DNA from: CAWCTD01 sp963798455
Lineage (GTDB): Bacteria > Acidobacteriota > Terriglobia > Bryobacterales > Bryobacteraceae
Assembly: GCA_963798455.1 (NCBI GenBank)
Contig: CAWCTD010000003.1
Span: forward strand, 4,030,001-4,094,000
DNA: 64,000 bases
Direction of reading: 5' to 3'
Positions 34,846-43,601 of the stretch are shown piece by piece; position 1 is the stretch's first letter; each line of letters opens with the position of its first letter. The notes under the pieces were generated by a model that saw only the letters and a list, made by a program, of their open reading frames with translations, did no database searches and had not been told where the DNA came from. The position numbers were made by a program, and so were the translations under genes.

Positions 34846-35840
34846 CCGGCTGCCTTTGCGTTCACTTCGATGACCGTGCGCCCGCGGATCTTCCCTGCCA
34901 GGATCAGTTCACCCAGTTCGCGGACTTTTTCGAGCGGCTCCACATGGATCATGCGGTCGAGCAGATTCAGCGGAAGGTCGCGCGCCAGACGCGCCCAGAT
35001 CTCGCGCCGCCCGGCGTTCAACACCCGCGATGAGTCGATGCCCAGCAGGCTGACCCCGCGCAGAATGAACGGGAACACCGTAGTGCTGAACTCCGCGCCG
35101 CCTGCCAGGCCGACCAACGCTATGCTTCCTCCCATGGCCATCGACCGCAGCAGCCCGGAGAGCGTGTCGCCGCCGACATTGTCGATGGCCGCGGCCCAGC
35201 GTTGCGTTTCAAGCGGGCGATCGGAGGCAGCAACCAGCGCGGCACGGCCGAGGATCTCCCCGGCGCCCAGGCTTCGCAGATATCCATGCAACTCCGCCCG
35301 GCCGGTTGAGGCAACCACCTTGTATCCGAGATTCGCCAGGACCGCGACCGCGATGCCGCCGGCGCCCCCGGAAGCCCCCGTGACCAGGACTTCCCGGCCG
35401 CCCGGCTTCAAGCCGTGCCGCTCCAGGGCCACGACGCTCTGCATCGCTGCGAAGCCCGCCGTACCGGCGCCCATGGCCTGCTTCAGCGACATTTGCTCCG
35501 GCAACGGCACGATGAACCCGGCGTCGAGGCGCGCCAGTTCGGCGTAGCCGCCCCACATCGTCTCCGAGGTCCCACAGCCCGTGACCACCACCTTGTCGCC
35601 GGGCTTGAACTCGGGCGATCTGGATTCTTCCACGACTCCCGCCAGATCGAGCCCCGGCACCATGGGGAACTTGCGGATCACCCCCGGCCTTCCCGTCACC
35701 GCGAGACCATCCTTGTAGTTCAGGCTGGAGTACGCGACCCGCACCAGCACCTCGCCCGGCGGCAACACCCCGCGATCGAGTTGCTGAAACGAAGCCGCGA
35801 CTTGGCCCCCCGCCTGGGTCACAACCAGCGCTTTGAACAT
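34842..35840 (-). CDS. acuI: Acrylyl-CoA reductase (NADPH), YhdH/AcuI family
   Basis: A 332-residue medium-chain zinc-free dehydrogenase/reductase. Blocks include FKALVVTQAGGQVAAS, VLVRVAYSSLNYKDGLAVTG, FPMVPGLDLAGVVEES, the nucleotide site VTGASGGAGGIAVAVLANLG and GIDSSRVLNAGRREIWARLA. Members reduce acrylyl-CoA to propionyl-CoA with NADPH, which would feed the prpBCD pathway here. The true start is ATG 35840; the frame is open a little further. The stop overlaps the convergent acyl-CoA dehydrogenase gene by 4 bases. Confidence 0.85.
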   Translation of the reverse strand: MFKALVVTQAGGQVAASFQQLDRGVLPPGEVLVRVAYSSLNYKDGLAVTGRPGVIRKFPMVPGLDLAGVVEESRSPEFKPGDKVVVTGCGTSETMWGGYAELARLDAGFIVPLPEQMSLKQAMGAGTAGFAAMQSVVALERHGLKPGGREVLVTGASGGAGGIAVAVLANLGYKVVASTGRAELHGYLRSLGAGEILGRAALVAASDRPLETQRWAAAIDNVGGDTLSGLLRSMAMGGSIALVGLAGGAEFSTTVFPFILRGVSLLGIDSSRVLNAGRREIWARLARDLPLNLLDRMIHVEPLEKVRELGELILAGKIRGRTVIEVNAKAAG

Positions 35841-35906
35841 AGCCGTCCCTCCGCCATCATAATCACCGTACAATCAAATTGGAAATCCTGGGTTCCCGGC
35901 ATCCAT

Positions 35907-36683
35907 ATGAAGATCGTGATTGCGCTCAAGCAGGTCCCCGCGCGCGACTCCGTTCTGCGCGTCAACTCCTCCGAAACCTGGATCGACGAAAGCGGCCTGA
36001 GTTACGAAATCAACGAGCCCGATGCATACGCGCTCGAAGAAGGCCTCGGGCTGAAGGAAAAACACGGCGGTGAAGTAGTGGTCCTGTGCGTGGGTCCGGC
36101 GCGCGCCGCGCAAGCCATTCGCGAGGCGCTGGCCAAGGGAGCGGACCGCGCCATCCACGTCGAGATGGAGCACCTCGCGGCTCTCGACCCGCTTCACGTC
36201 GCGAGCCTGATGGCCGCCTCTCTCAAGCCGGAACAGCCCGATCTGATTCTGACGGGACTGCAATCCGAGGACTTGGGCTACGGCCAAACAGGGGTCATCC
36301 TGGCCGAACTTCTGGGCTTCCCCCACGCCACCATCATCATGGAAGTCGAAAAGGTGGACGGCGGGATCCGCGTCAAGCGCGAACTCGAGAACGGCTGGTT
36401 CCAACAGGTCGAGATGCCCTTGCCGGCGCTCCTGGCGATCCAATCGGGCATCAAGAAGCTGCGCTACGCCACGCTCATGGGGATCAAGAAGGCAAAGACG
36501 AAAGAGATCCGGCACGTGGCTGCCGCGGATGCGGGCCAACCGCCCCCCACAGGCAACGGCATTCGCCTCCAGCGGGTTTCTCCCCCCGGGAAAACTAAGC
36601 GGACCCAGCTCTTCAGCGGCGATCCTAAGGAAGCGGCAGCGAAGCTGGTGGAGCGGCTCAGGTGGGAGGCGCGTGTTCTATGA
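35907..36683 (+). CDS. etfB: Electron transfer flavoprotein beta subunit
   Basis: A 258-residue ETF small subunit that binds AMP and forms a dimer with EtfA. It begins MKIVIALKQVPARDSVLRVN, followed by INEPDAYALEEGLGLKEKHG and DLILTGLQSEDLGYGQTGVI. The recognition-loop region PALLAIQSGIKKLRYATLM is where dehydrogenases dock. It accepts electrons from the acyl-CoA dehydrogenases encoded around it. Its stop overlaps the etfA start (ATGA). Confidence 0.95.
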   Translation: MKIVIALKQVPARDSVLRVNSSETWIDESGLSYEINEPDAYALEEGLGLKEKHGGEVVVLCVGPARAAQAIREALAKGADRAIHVEMEHLAALDPLHVASLMAASLKPEQPDLILTGLQSEDLGYGQTGVILAELLGFPHATIIMEVEKVDGGIRVKRELENGWFQQVEMPLPALLAIQSGIKKLRYATLMGIKKAKTKEIRHVAAADAGQPPPTGNGIRLQRVSPPGKTKRTQLFSGDPKEAAAKLVERLRWEARVL

Positions 36684-37639
36684 GCATCCTGGCGATACTC
36701 GAGCAGCAGCGCGGGGAGTGGCACCGGATGTCGTGGGAGACGCTCGCCGCGGCGCAGCAAATCGGCGCGGAATGGGGCGAGCCGGTCGAGGCAGCGGTCA
36801 TTGGCGACCCGGGAGAACTGGCCGCGAAGCGGCTGGAACGCGTCTACGCGGTGGATCATCCTCTGCTGCGCGACTACACGGCTGACGGCTACGCCATCGC
36901 GTTGAAACAGCTTCTCAAGGCGGCCAAGCCCCGGCTCGTGCTGTTTCCGCACACCTACCAGGCGCGTGACTTCGCCCCTAAGCTGGCGACGTCCCTGGGG
37001 CGCGTGCTGGTCAGCGACGTGGTTTCCCATCGAGTCCAGAGCGGGGACCTGGTTCTGGTGCGGCAGCTTTTTCAGGGCAAGCTGAACGGGGACATCAGTT
37101 TTTCGGGAGAGCCTCCCTACCTGGCTTCGCTCCAGTCAAGCGCCTACAGGGCGGATCAAGTGGCCGGGGGGGCTTCCCCGGTTGAGACCTTCACGCCCGA
37201 AATCTCAGCGGACCAGATCCGGACGCGGCCTTCGCCCCCGTTCCGGGAATCCCAGCGAGCGGTGGACCTCGCGGCCGCGGAGGCGATTGTCTGCGCCGGC
37301 CGCGGGCTCCGGGAAGCAGCGAACATCCCGCTGGTCCAGGAACTGGCCAGTGTGCTGGGAGCCGAGTTGGCCGCCTCGCGCCCGGTCTGCGACAGCGGCT
37401 GGCTCCCACCTGAACGGCAGGTGGGCAGCTCCGGCCAGACCGTGTCTCCGAAACTCTACGTCGCGGTGGGCGTGTCCGGAGCCATCCAGCACCTGGTCGG
37501 AATGAAAGGCTCCAAAACGATTGTGGCGATCAACAAGGACCCCGAGGCCCCGATTTTCGAAGTGGCGGACTATGGCGTCGTCGGCGACCTGTTCCAGGTA
37601 GTTCCCGCGTTGACGGAAGAGATCCGGAAGCAGAAGTAG
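36680..37639 (+). CDS. etfA: Electron transfer flavoprotein alpha subunit
   Basis: A 319-residue FAD-binding ETF subunit. The C-terminal FAD domain shows the family signature: LYVAVGVSGAIQHLVGMKGS, TIVAINKDPEAPIFEVADYG and VGDLFQVVPALTEEI. The N-terminal half, with LFPHTYQARDFAPKLATSLG, forms the dimer with EtfB. The start at ATG 36680 overlaps the etfB stop; a GTG-like start at 36662 is less likely. The FadJ-like gene follows after eight bases, so the three form one operon. Confidence 0.95.
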   Translation: MSILAILEQQRGEWHRMSWETLAAAQQIGAEWGEPVEAAVIGDPGELAAKRLERVYAVDHPLLRDYTADGYAIALKQLLKAAKPRLVLFPHTYQARDFAPKLATSLGRVLVSDVVSHRVQSGDLVLVRQLFQGKLNGDISFSGEPPYLASLQSSAYRADQVAGGASPVETFTPEISADQIRTRPSPPFRESQRAVDLAAAEAIVCAGRGLREAANIPLVQELASVLGAELAASRPVCDSGWLPPERQVGSSGQTVSPKLYVAVGVSGAIQHLVGMKGSKTIVAINKDPEAPIFEVADYGVVGDLFQVVPALTEEIRKQK

Positions 37640-37647
37640 GAGGGCGC

Positions 37648-39750
37648 ATGGATCAACTGGCAACTCTCACCCTTCAGGGAGACGTGGCTGTCATCCGGCT
37701 CAACAACCCACCCGTGAACGCTCTGTCTCAAGGTGTCCAGGAAGCCGTTCAGTCTTCACTCGACGCAGCCGTAAGGGATCCCCAAGTCCGCGCCATCGTG
37801 ATCACCGGGACTGGCTCGACATTTTGCAGCGGCGCCGACCTGCGCGAGATCGAGAAGATCATCTCGCGGCAGAAGCGCAGGGAGAGTCTGCTGCCCCTGT
37901 CGTTTCTCCTGGGGATCGAAGACTGCCCGAAACCGGTGGTCATGGCGATCCACGGAGCGGCTTTGGGTGCCGGGCTGGAGCTGGCAATGTCCGGGCACTA
38001 CCGGCTGATCTCCCCGTCCGCGCAAGTGGGGCAGCCCGAGGTGATGCTCGGGCTCATCCCGGGCGCGGCGGGAACCCAGCGGCTGCCGCGGCTGGCAGGC
38101 GTCGCCAGCGCGGTCGAGATGTGCGCCTTCGGTGAGCCGATCAGCGCCCAGGGAGCTCTTGCTCTCGGCGTGGTCGATCGCGTCGTGGGAGGCGATCTGG
38201 TGGAAGGCGCCGTCGCCTTCGCCCGCGAAGCGGCGGGCACGCCGGCGCCCAAGACCCGCGAGTTCAGCACAAAGCTGCTCGACGCCGACCCTGCCGTTTT
38301 CTCTTCCGCGCGCGAGCGCGCGCGCAAGACGAGGCGCGGGCAACTGGCCCCGCTCGCTGCCATCGGCGCCGTGGAAGCGGCGACCATGCTCTCGTTCGAC
38401 CAGGGATGCGCGCGGGAGGCGGAGCTTTTCGACGCCTGTCTTTACTCGCCTCAATCCAAGGCGATGATCCACGCCTTCTTCGCCGAGCGCTCGGTTTGGA
38501 AGGTTCCGGATGTCCCCAAAGAGACGCCGGCCCATGAAGTCCGCCGGGTGGCGATCATCGGAGCAGGCACGATGGGGGGCGGCATTGCCATGACCTTCGC
38601 CAACGCGGGCATTCCGGCAATCGTGAAGGAGGTGAGCCAGGAGGCCCTGGAACGCGGCATGTCCGCCATCCGGAATAACTACGCACGATCCGCGAAAAAG
38701 GGCGCGCTGCCGCAGGCCGTGATGGAGCAGCGGATGAGGCTCATCACGCCACAACTCACTTACGAAGGTTTCGACACGGCCGACCTGCTCGTCGAGGCCG
38801 TCTTCGAAGATATGGCCGTGAAGAAAAAGGTGTTCGCCGAGATCGGCCGGATCGCCAAGCCTTCCTGCGTCCTGGCTTCAAACACCTCCACGCTCGATAT
38901 CGACGAAATGGCCTCCGCGACCGCGCGCCCCGAGTCGGTGATCGGCCTGCACTTCTTCAGCCCGGCGAACGTCATGCGGTTGCTCGAGATCATCCGTGGA
39001 AGGGCGACGAGCAAAGAGGTGATCGCCACCTCAATGGCGCTCGCCCGGAAGCTGGGGAAAGTTGGCGTGCTCGCCCGGAACTGCCGCGGCTTCATCGGAA
39101 GCCGGATGATGGAGCCCTACTGGCGTGAAGCGGAGTTTCTGGTGGAGGAGGGTGCGTCGGTCGAGGACGTCAACTCGGCGCTGTCCGAGTTTGGGATGGC
39201 CATGGGTCCGCTGGCGATGGCCGATCTGGTGGGTCTCGACATCGCCTGGCACATCCGTCAGGTGTTCAAGCAAGTGGCGAAACCGGGCGTGCGGCAGCCG
39301 CGGGTCATCGACCTCCTCTATAAGGCCGGGCGGTTGGGCCAGAAGACGGGAAGCGGCTGGTCCAGGTATGAGACGCCGCGCCAGGCTTCGCCCAATTCAG
39401 AGACAGCAGCGCTCATCGGCAGGGCGGCAGCGGACGCGGGCATCGAGCGCCGCCACATCACGGCGGAGGAGATCGTCGATCGCTGCATCTACGGCCTGGT
39501 CAACGAGGGCGCACGGCTCCTGGAAGAAGGGATCGCGCTGCGCGCATCGGACATCGACGTCGTGTACCTGACCGGCTATGGATTCCCGGTCTGGCGCGGC
39601 GGCCCGATGTTTCATGCCGACGCGGTTGGCCTGCGTAGAGTCCTTGCCCGGATCGAGGAGTTCCAGGCCAAACATGGCTCCGACCTGTGGGCGCCCGCGC
39701 CACTGCTGAAACGGCTGGCTGAGACCGGCGGGACCTTCTCCGGCCTGTAG
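37648..39750 (+). CDS. Fused enoyl-CoA hydratase / 3-hydroxyacyl-CoA dehydrogenase, FadJ/FadB-like
   Basis: A 700-residue bifunctional beta-oxidation enzyme. Residues 1-190 are the crotonase domain with TFCSGADLREIEKI and HGAALGAGLELAMSGHYRL. From about residue 296 the NAD-binding domain starts with VRRVAIIGAGTMGGGIAMTF, followed by LHFFSPANVMRLLEIIRGRA and two C-terminal 3-hydroxyacyl-CoA dehydrogenase domains (RNCRGFIGSRMMEPYW, TGYGFPVWRGGPM). It hydrates 2-enoyl-CoA and oxidises the L-3-hydroxyacyl-CoA. The start has a strong AGGAGGG site. No dedicated thiolase lies next to it; the SCP-x-type thiolase at 21720 may serve. Confidence 0.93.
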   Translation: MDQLATLTLQGDVAVIRLNNPPVNALSQGVQEAVQSSLDAAVRDPQVRAIVITGTGSTFCSGADLREIEKIISRQKRRESLLPLSFLLGIEDCPKPVVMAIHGAALGAGLELAMSGHYRLISPSAQVGQPEVMLGLIPGAAGTQRLPRLAGVASAVEMCAFGEPISAQGALALGVVDRVVGGDLVEGAVAFAREAAGTPAPKTREFSTKLLDADPAVFSSARERARKTRRGQLAPLAAIGAVEAATMLSFDQGCAREAELFDACLYSPQSKAMIHAFFAERSVWKVPDVPKETPAHEVRRVAIIGAGTMGGGIAMTFANAGIPAIVKEVSQEALERGMSAIRNNYARSAKKGALPQAVMEQRMRLITPQLTYEGFDTADLLVEAVFEDMAVKKKVFAEIGRIAKPSCVLASNTSTLDIDEMASATARPESVIGLHFFSPANVMRLLEIIRGRATSKEVIATSMALARKLGKVGVLARNCRGFIGSRMMEPYWREAEFLVEEGASVEDVNSALSEFGMAMGPLAMADLVGLDIAWHIRQVFKQVAKPGVRQPRVIDLLYKAGRLGQKTGSGWSRYETPRQASPNSETAALIGRAAADAGIERRHITAEEIVDRCIYGLVNEGARLLEEGIALRASDIDVVYLTGYGFPVWRGGPMFHADAVGLRRVLARIEEFQAKHGSDLWAPAPLLKRLAETGGTFSGL

Positions 39751-39758
39751 ACGCGCCC

Positions 39759-40928
39759 CTATTTATACGCCGGGATTCCGGTAATGCGCTCTCCGATGAT
39801 CAGGGTGTGGATGTGGTCCGTGCCCTCGTAAGTTTTCACCGTTTCGAGGTTGCACATGTGGCGCATGATCGGATACTCATCGGTGATGCCGTTGGCGCCG
39901 AGCAGGTCCCGGCTGAGGCGCGCGCACTCCAGAGCCATGGCAACGTTGTTCCGCTTCAGCATCGAAACGTGCGCCGGGTCCGCCTTGCCCTGGTCTTTGA
40001 GCCTTCCGATGTGGATGGCCAGCAACTGCGCCTTGGTGATCTCGGTGATCATCCAGGCGAGCTTTTCCTGGACAAGCTGGTGCGATGCGATCGGCCTCCC
40101 TTCAAACTGCTTGCGGAGAATCGCATAACGCCGGGCCGTCTCGTAGCAGTCCATGGCAGCGCCCAGGGCGCCCCAGCCGATGCTGTAGCGCGCCTGCGTC
40201 AGGCACATGAGCGCGGTCTTCAGACCTTTTGCCCCGGGCAGGGCGTTCTCCTCCGGGATTCGGCAGTCGGAGAAGGAAAGGCTCGAGGTGACCGAGGCGC
40301 GCATGGACCACTTGCCGTGGATGTCCGAGGTGAGATACCCGGGCGTCTCCTTCTCCACCAGGAAGCCACGAATCCCATTCTCCGTGCGCGCCCAGACCAC
40401 CGCCACATCCGCCAGTGAGCCGTTGGTGATCCAGGTTTTTTCGCCGTTCAGCAGCCAGGAATCGCCATCGCGCCGCGCGTTGGTCCTCATGCCGGCGGGG
40501 TTGGAACCGAAGTCGGGCTCCGTCAGACCAAAGCAGCCGATCGCCTCTCCAGACTGAAGCTTCGGCAGCCACCGCTGCTTCTGTTCTTCGGAACCGAAGG
40601 TCAGGATCGGATACATGACCAGGGCGCCCTGCACGGACGCGCAACTGCGGATGCCCGAGTCGCCGCGCTCCAACTCCTGCATGATCAGGCCATATTCGAC
40701 GTTGCTCATGCCGGCGCAGCCGTAGCCTTCCAAGTTGGCCCCGAAAAAACCAAGCGCGCCCATCTTCCGCACCAGGTGGGCGGGGAACCGCGATTCGCGG
40801 TAGCAGTCGCGTATGACCGGAATGACTTCTTCTTCAACGAACTGGCGAGCAGATTGACGGACCAGCAGTTCCTCTTCGTTGAGAACCGAATCGACACAGG
40901 CATAGTCCACGCCGCGGAAGGGCTCCAT
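39759..40928 (-). CDS. Acyl-CoA dehydrogenase, glutaryl-CoA dehydrogenase-like
   Basis: A 389-residue flavoenzyme. The end of the protein reads LETVKTYEGTDHIHTLIIGE, the glutaryl-CoA dehydrogenase-type ending with the catalytic glutamate in YEGT. GCFGLTEPDFGSNPAGMRTN and KTWITNGSLADVAVVWARTE are the standard FAD-facing strands. Such enzymes oxidise and decarboxylate glutaryl-CoA to crotonyl-CoA, but related members act on other acyl-CoAs, so the substrate is uncertain. I start at ATG 40928; ATG 40937 is possible, and the long upstream frame is not coding. The gene converges on the FadJ-like gene with eight bases between. Confidence 0.88.
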   Translation of the reverse strand: MEPFRGVDYACVDSVLNEEELLVRQSARQFVEEEVIPVIRDCYRESRFPAHLVRKMGALGFFGANLEGYGCAGMSNVEYGLIMQELERGDSGIRSCASVQGALVMYPILTFGSEEQKQRWLPKLQSGEAIGCFGLTEPDFGSNPAGMRTNARRDGDSWLLNGEKTWITNGSLADVAVVWARTENGIRGFLVEKETPGYLTSDIHGKWSMRASVTSSLSFSDCRIPEENALPGAKGLKTALMCLTQARYSIGWGALGAAMDCYETARRYAILRKQFEGRPIASHQLVQEKLAWMITEITKAQLLAIHIGRLKDQGKADPAHVSMLKRNNVAMALECARLSRDLLGANGITDEYPIMRHMCNLETVKTYEGTDHIHTLIIGERITGIPAYK

Positions 40929-41019
40929 GACCCTCATCTTAGCGGCTGGCTGGCATCGGGGTACAGGTTGCCGTTGCGACACGCATCGATGTAGAGTTGA
41001 CGGTGGGTTTCGAATTCTG

Positions 41020-42735
41020 ATGTGGTGCGGGGGGGGCTTTCCACGCTTGTGCCGGCGCCGAAGCTCGTCCCGGCGCAGGCTTCTCGTCTTTGCGGCAGCC
41101 GTTTGGTTCAGTACGACGGCCACCCCAGCGGCCGGGCCGCAGATTCGCTTCGAAGAGATCGCTCAAAAATCCGGTCTCCGGTTCGAACTGCGCAACGCCG
41201 CAACCGGCCATTTCACACAAATCGAACTGATGGCCGGAGGTGTAGCCGTCTTGGATTACAACAACGACGGCTGCATGGACGTCTACTTCACGAACGGCGC
41301 GGCCATTCCCAGCCTGCGGAAGACCGGGCCGGAGTTCCACAACCGCCTCTTCCGAAACAACTGCGACCTGACCTTCACCGACGTTACAGATCAAGCCGGC
41401 GTGGCCGGTGAAGGCTACTCCATGGCCGTGGCCACCGGAGACTTCGACAACGATGGCTACACCGATATCTTCGTCGCCGGAGTGAACAGGAACATCCTTT
41501 ACCATAACCTTGGCAACGGCAAGTTCGCCGATGTCACTGTGAAGGCGGGCCTTTCGGGGGTGGATCCAAAGCTGGGCAAGCCGTGGTCCATCTCCGCGGG
41601 ATGGCTGGACTACGACAACGACGGCTGGCTTGACCTGTTCGTTTCCAACTATGTTGTTTGGAATTTCGCTACCGAGCCCCGCTGCGGCACCTCCGATGAG
41701 CAGTACTACTGCCACCCGAGCGTTTACCAGGGGCTTCCCGACCAGCTCTTCCACAACAACCATGACGGAACGTTCACCGACGTGTCGCAAGCATCGGGCA
41801 TTGCCCGTCACATCGGCAAGGGAATGGGGGTTGCCTTTGCGGACTTCGACGGCGACGGGTTCACCGACATCTTCGCCGCCAACGACTCCGTGCGCAACTT
41901 CCTCTTTCATAATGAGAAGGGCAAAACGTTTCAGGAGATTGGGCTCGAAGCTGGTGTAGCCTTGCGCGATGACGGCAAGGCTATCGCCGACATGGGGGCA
42001 GACTTCCGCGATTTCAATAACGACGGACTGCCGGATCTGGTCGTCTCCGGAATGATCAACGACGCCTTTCTCCTCTTTAGGAACCGCGGCGGTAATCGTG
42101 GTTTTGAGGATTACGGACAACCCAGCGGGTTGCTTATGGGTACCCGCCAGTTGACCGGCTGGGGCCTCGGCATGTATGACTTCGACAACGACGGGTGGAA
42201 GGACCTGTTCTTCAGCCTCGCGCATTTTACCGAACTGGGCCACTATATCGGGCGCGATTCCGCGCTGGCGAATCACGTCTTCCGCAACTTGGGAGGCAGC
42301 CGCTTCGAGGATGTCTCAGGCGGCGCGGGGCCGGACTTCCAGTTAGCCGCCCAGCACCGGGGAGTCGCCTTCGCCGACTTCGACAATGATGGCCGCATGG
42401 ACGCCGTCGTGTCCGTGCTGAACGGGCCGGCGGAGCTGTTCCACAACGTCACTGCGAACGATTCGCATTGGCTCGCCTTCAAACTGCGCGGAACGCGGAG
42501 CAACCGGCAGGGGCTCGGCGCGACTGTGCACATCATCCTGCCGGATGGCCGCAGCTTGTACAACCAGGCAACCACATCTGTCGGATATGCTTCCTCGAGC
42601 GAGCCGCTGGTGCGCTTCGGATTGGGCTCGAACCGAACCGCACAGAAGGTCGAAATCCGCTGGCCCGGCGGCGGAACCCAGCAGCTTGCGAGCGTCGCCG
42701 CTGACCGTATCGTGGAGGTCATGGAAGCACCGTGA
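41020..42735 (+). CDS. Secreted FG-GAP/VCBS repeat protein with ASPIC/UnbV C-terminal domain (CRTAC1-like)
   Basis: A 571-residue exported protein. An arginine-rich start (RRRSSSRRR) followed by LLVFAAAVWFSTTATPAAG suggests an export signal. The body contains at least six calcium-binding blade loops of the type DYNNDG, DFDNDG, DYDNDG, DFDGDG, FNNDG and DFDNDG, forming a beta-propeller of the integrin-alpha type. The end has the ASPIC/UnbV domain (NRQGLGATVHIILPDGRSLY, QKVEIRWPGGGTQQL). Such proteins are numerous in Acidobacteriota; their ligands are unknown. ATG 41020 is preferred; the open frame from 40927 lacks conservation. It is coupled to the following TPR gene. Confidence 0.88.
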   Translation: MWCGGGFPRLCRRRSSSRRRLLVFAAAVWFSTTATPAAGPQIRFEEIAQKSGLRFELRNAATGHFTQIELMAGGVAVLDYNNDGCMDVYFTNGAAIPSLRKTGPEFHNRLFRNNCDLTFTDVTDQAGVAGEGYSMAVATGDFDNDGYTDIFVAGVNRNILYHNLGNGKFADVTVKAGLSGVDPKLGKPWSISAGWLDYDNDGWLDLFVSNYVVWNFATEPRCGTSDEQYYCHPSVYQGLPDQLFHNNHDGTFTDVSQASGIARHIGKGMGVAFADFDGDGFTDIFAANDSVRNFLFHNEKGKTFQEIGLEAGVALRDDGKAIADMGADFRDFNNDGLPDLVVSGMINDAFLLFRNRGGNRGFEDYGQPSGLLMGTRQLTGWGLGMYDFDNDGWKDLFFSLAHFTELGHYIGRDSALANHVFRNLGGSRFEDVSGGAGPDFQLAAQHRGVAFADFDNDGRMDAVVSVLNGPAELFHNVTANDSHWLAFKLRGTRSNRQGLGATVHIILPDGRSLYNQATTSVGYASSSEPLVRFGLGSNRTAQKVEIRWPGGGTQQLASVAADRIVEVMEAP

Positions 42736-43586
42736 CGAGGCTCTGGCTGATCGCCGCGCTCCTGCTGCAAGCGGCCGCGCCGCCAACCTCCAGAACCCAG
42801 CAGGACACAGGGCCTGTCGTGGTCCGGCAAGCCGATCTGAAGTCCCCTGGATATCGCGCCTACGAAAGAGCCAACGCCCTATTCACCGCCAAGAAACTCC
42901 AGGAGTGTCTGGCGGAAATCGGTGAAGCTCTTCGCCTTGACCCGAAACTCGTCCCCGCGCTGACCCTCAAGGCCAAGGTGGCGATGATAATCAACCGTTT
43001 TGACGTTGCCCGCGAGAGCCTGAAACAGGCGCTCGAAGCCGACCCCACTTCGGCTTATGCGCAGTTCCTTTATGGGCTTGACGCTTACCTTACCTCCGAT
43101 CTGCAAGTGGCTCTGCCGAGCTTCGAGAAGGCCCGGCAGTTGAATCCGGCAGACCCGCGCAGCGCGCTTTATCTGGGACTCACCCGCGAGAGTCTGGGAC
43201 AGCCAGGCGATGCGCTGAAGCTTTACGAAGAGGCCGTGTGGCTCGAGCAGTCGGCGGGGACGCCTCAGGCCGATACCCTCCTGATCGGTTCGCGCCTGCT
43301 CTTCCTCATGGGCCGCCTCGAGGATTGCGAACTTTGGATCAATCGGGCGTTGAAGCTGGAGCCGAACTCACGCGCCGCTCATTTCGAATTCGCGCGCCTC
43401 CTGCAGAAAATGGGAAAGCCGCTTCAGGCAGCCAGGGAAGGCGAGACAGCGCTGCGACTCACTGGAGGAGACCCCACCGACGCGCAAATTCACTACCTGC
43501 TCATCCGCGCCTACCGGGACGGTGGACAGCCAGCTCAGGCCGCCCGCCACGCGGAGACGCTGCGCGCGCTCGGGAACACGGAATAG
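42732..43586 (+). CDS. TPR-repeat protein, probably exported
   Basis: A 284-residue protein starting at GTG 42732, whose bases overlap the stop of the propeller gene (GTGA). A short hydrophobic leader RLWLIAALLLQAAAPP suggests export. Five or six tetratricopeptide repeats follow, for example RAYERANALFTAKKLQECLA, PRSALYLGLTRESLGQPGDA and SRAAHFEFARLLQKMGKPLQ. TPR arrays mediate protein-protein contacts. The strict coupling suggests it works with the CRTAC1-like protein, which is inference from gene order. Confidence 0.85.
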   Translation: MTRLWLIAALLLQAAAPPTSRTQQDTGPVVVRQADLKSPGYRAYERANALFTAKKLQECLAEIGEALRLDPKLVPALTLKAKVAMIINRFDVARESLKQALEADPTSAYAQFLYGLDAYLTSDLQVALPSFEKARQLNPADPRSALYLGLTRESLGQPGDALKLYEEAVWLEQSAGTPQADTLLIGSRLLFLMGRLEDCELWINRALKLEPNSRAAHFEFARLLQKMGKPLQAAREGETALRLTGGDPTDAQIHYLLIRAYRDGGQPAQAARHAETLRALGNTE

Positions 43587-43601
43587 CGGGGCGCTTGGCG
43601 G

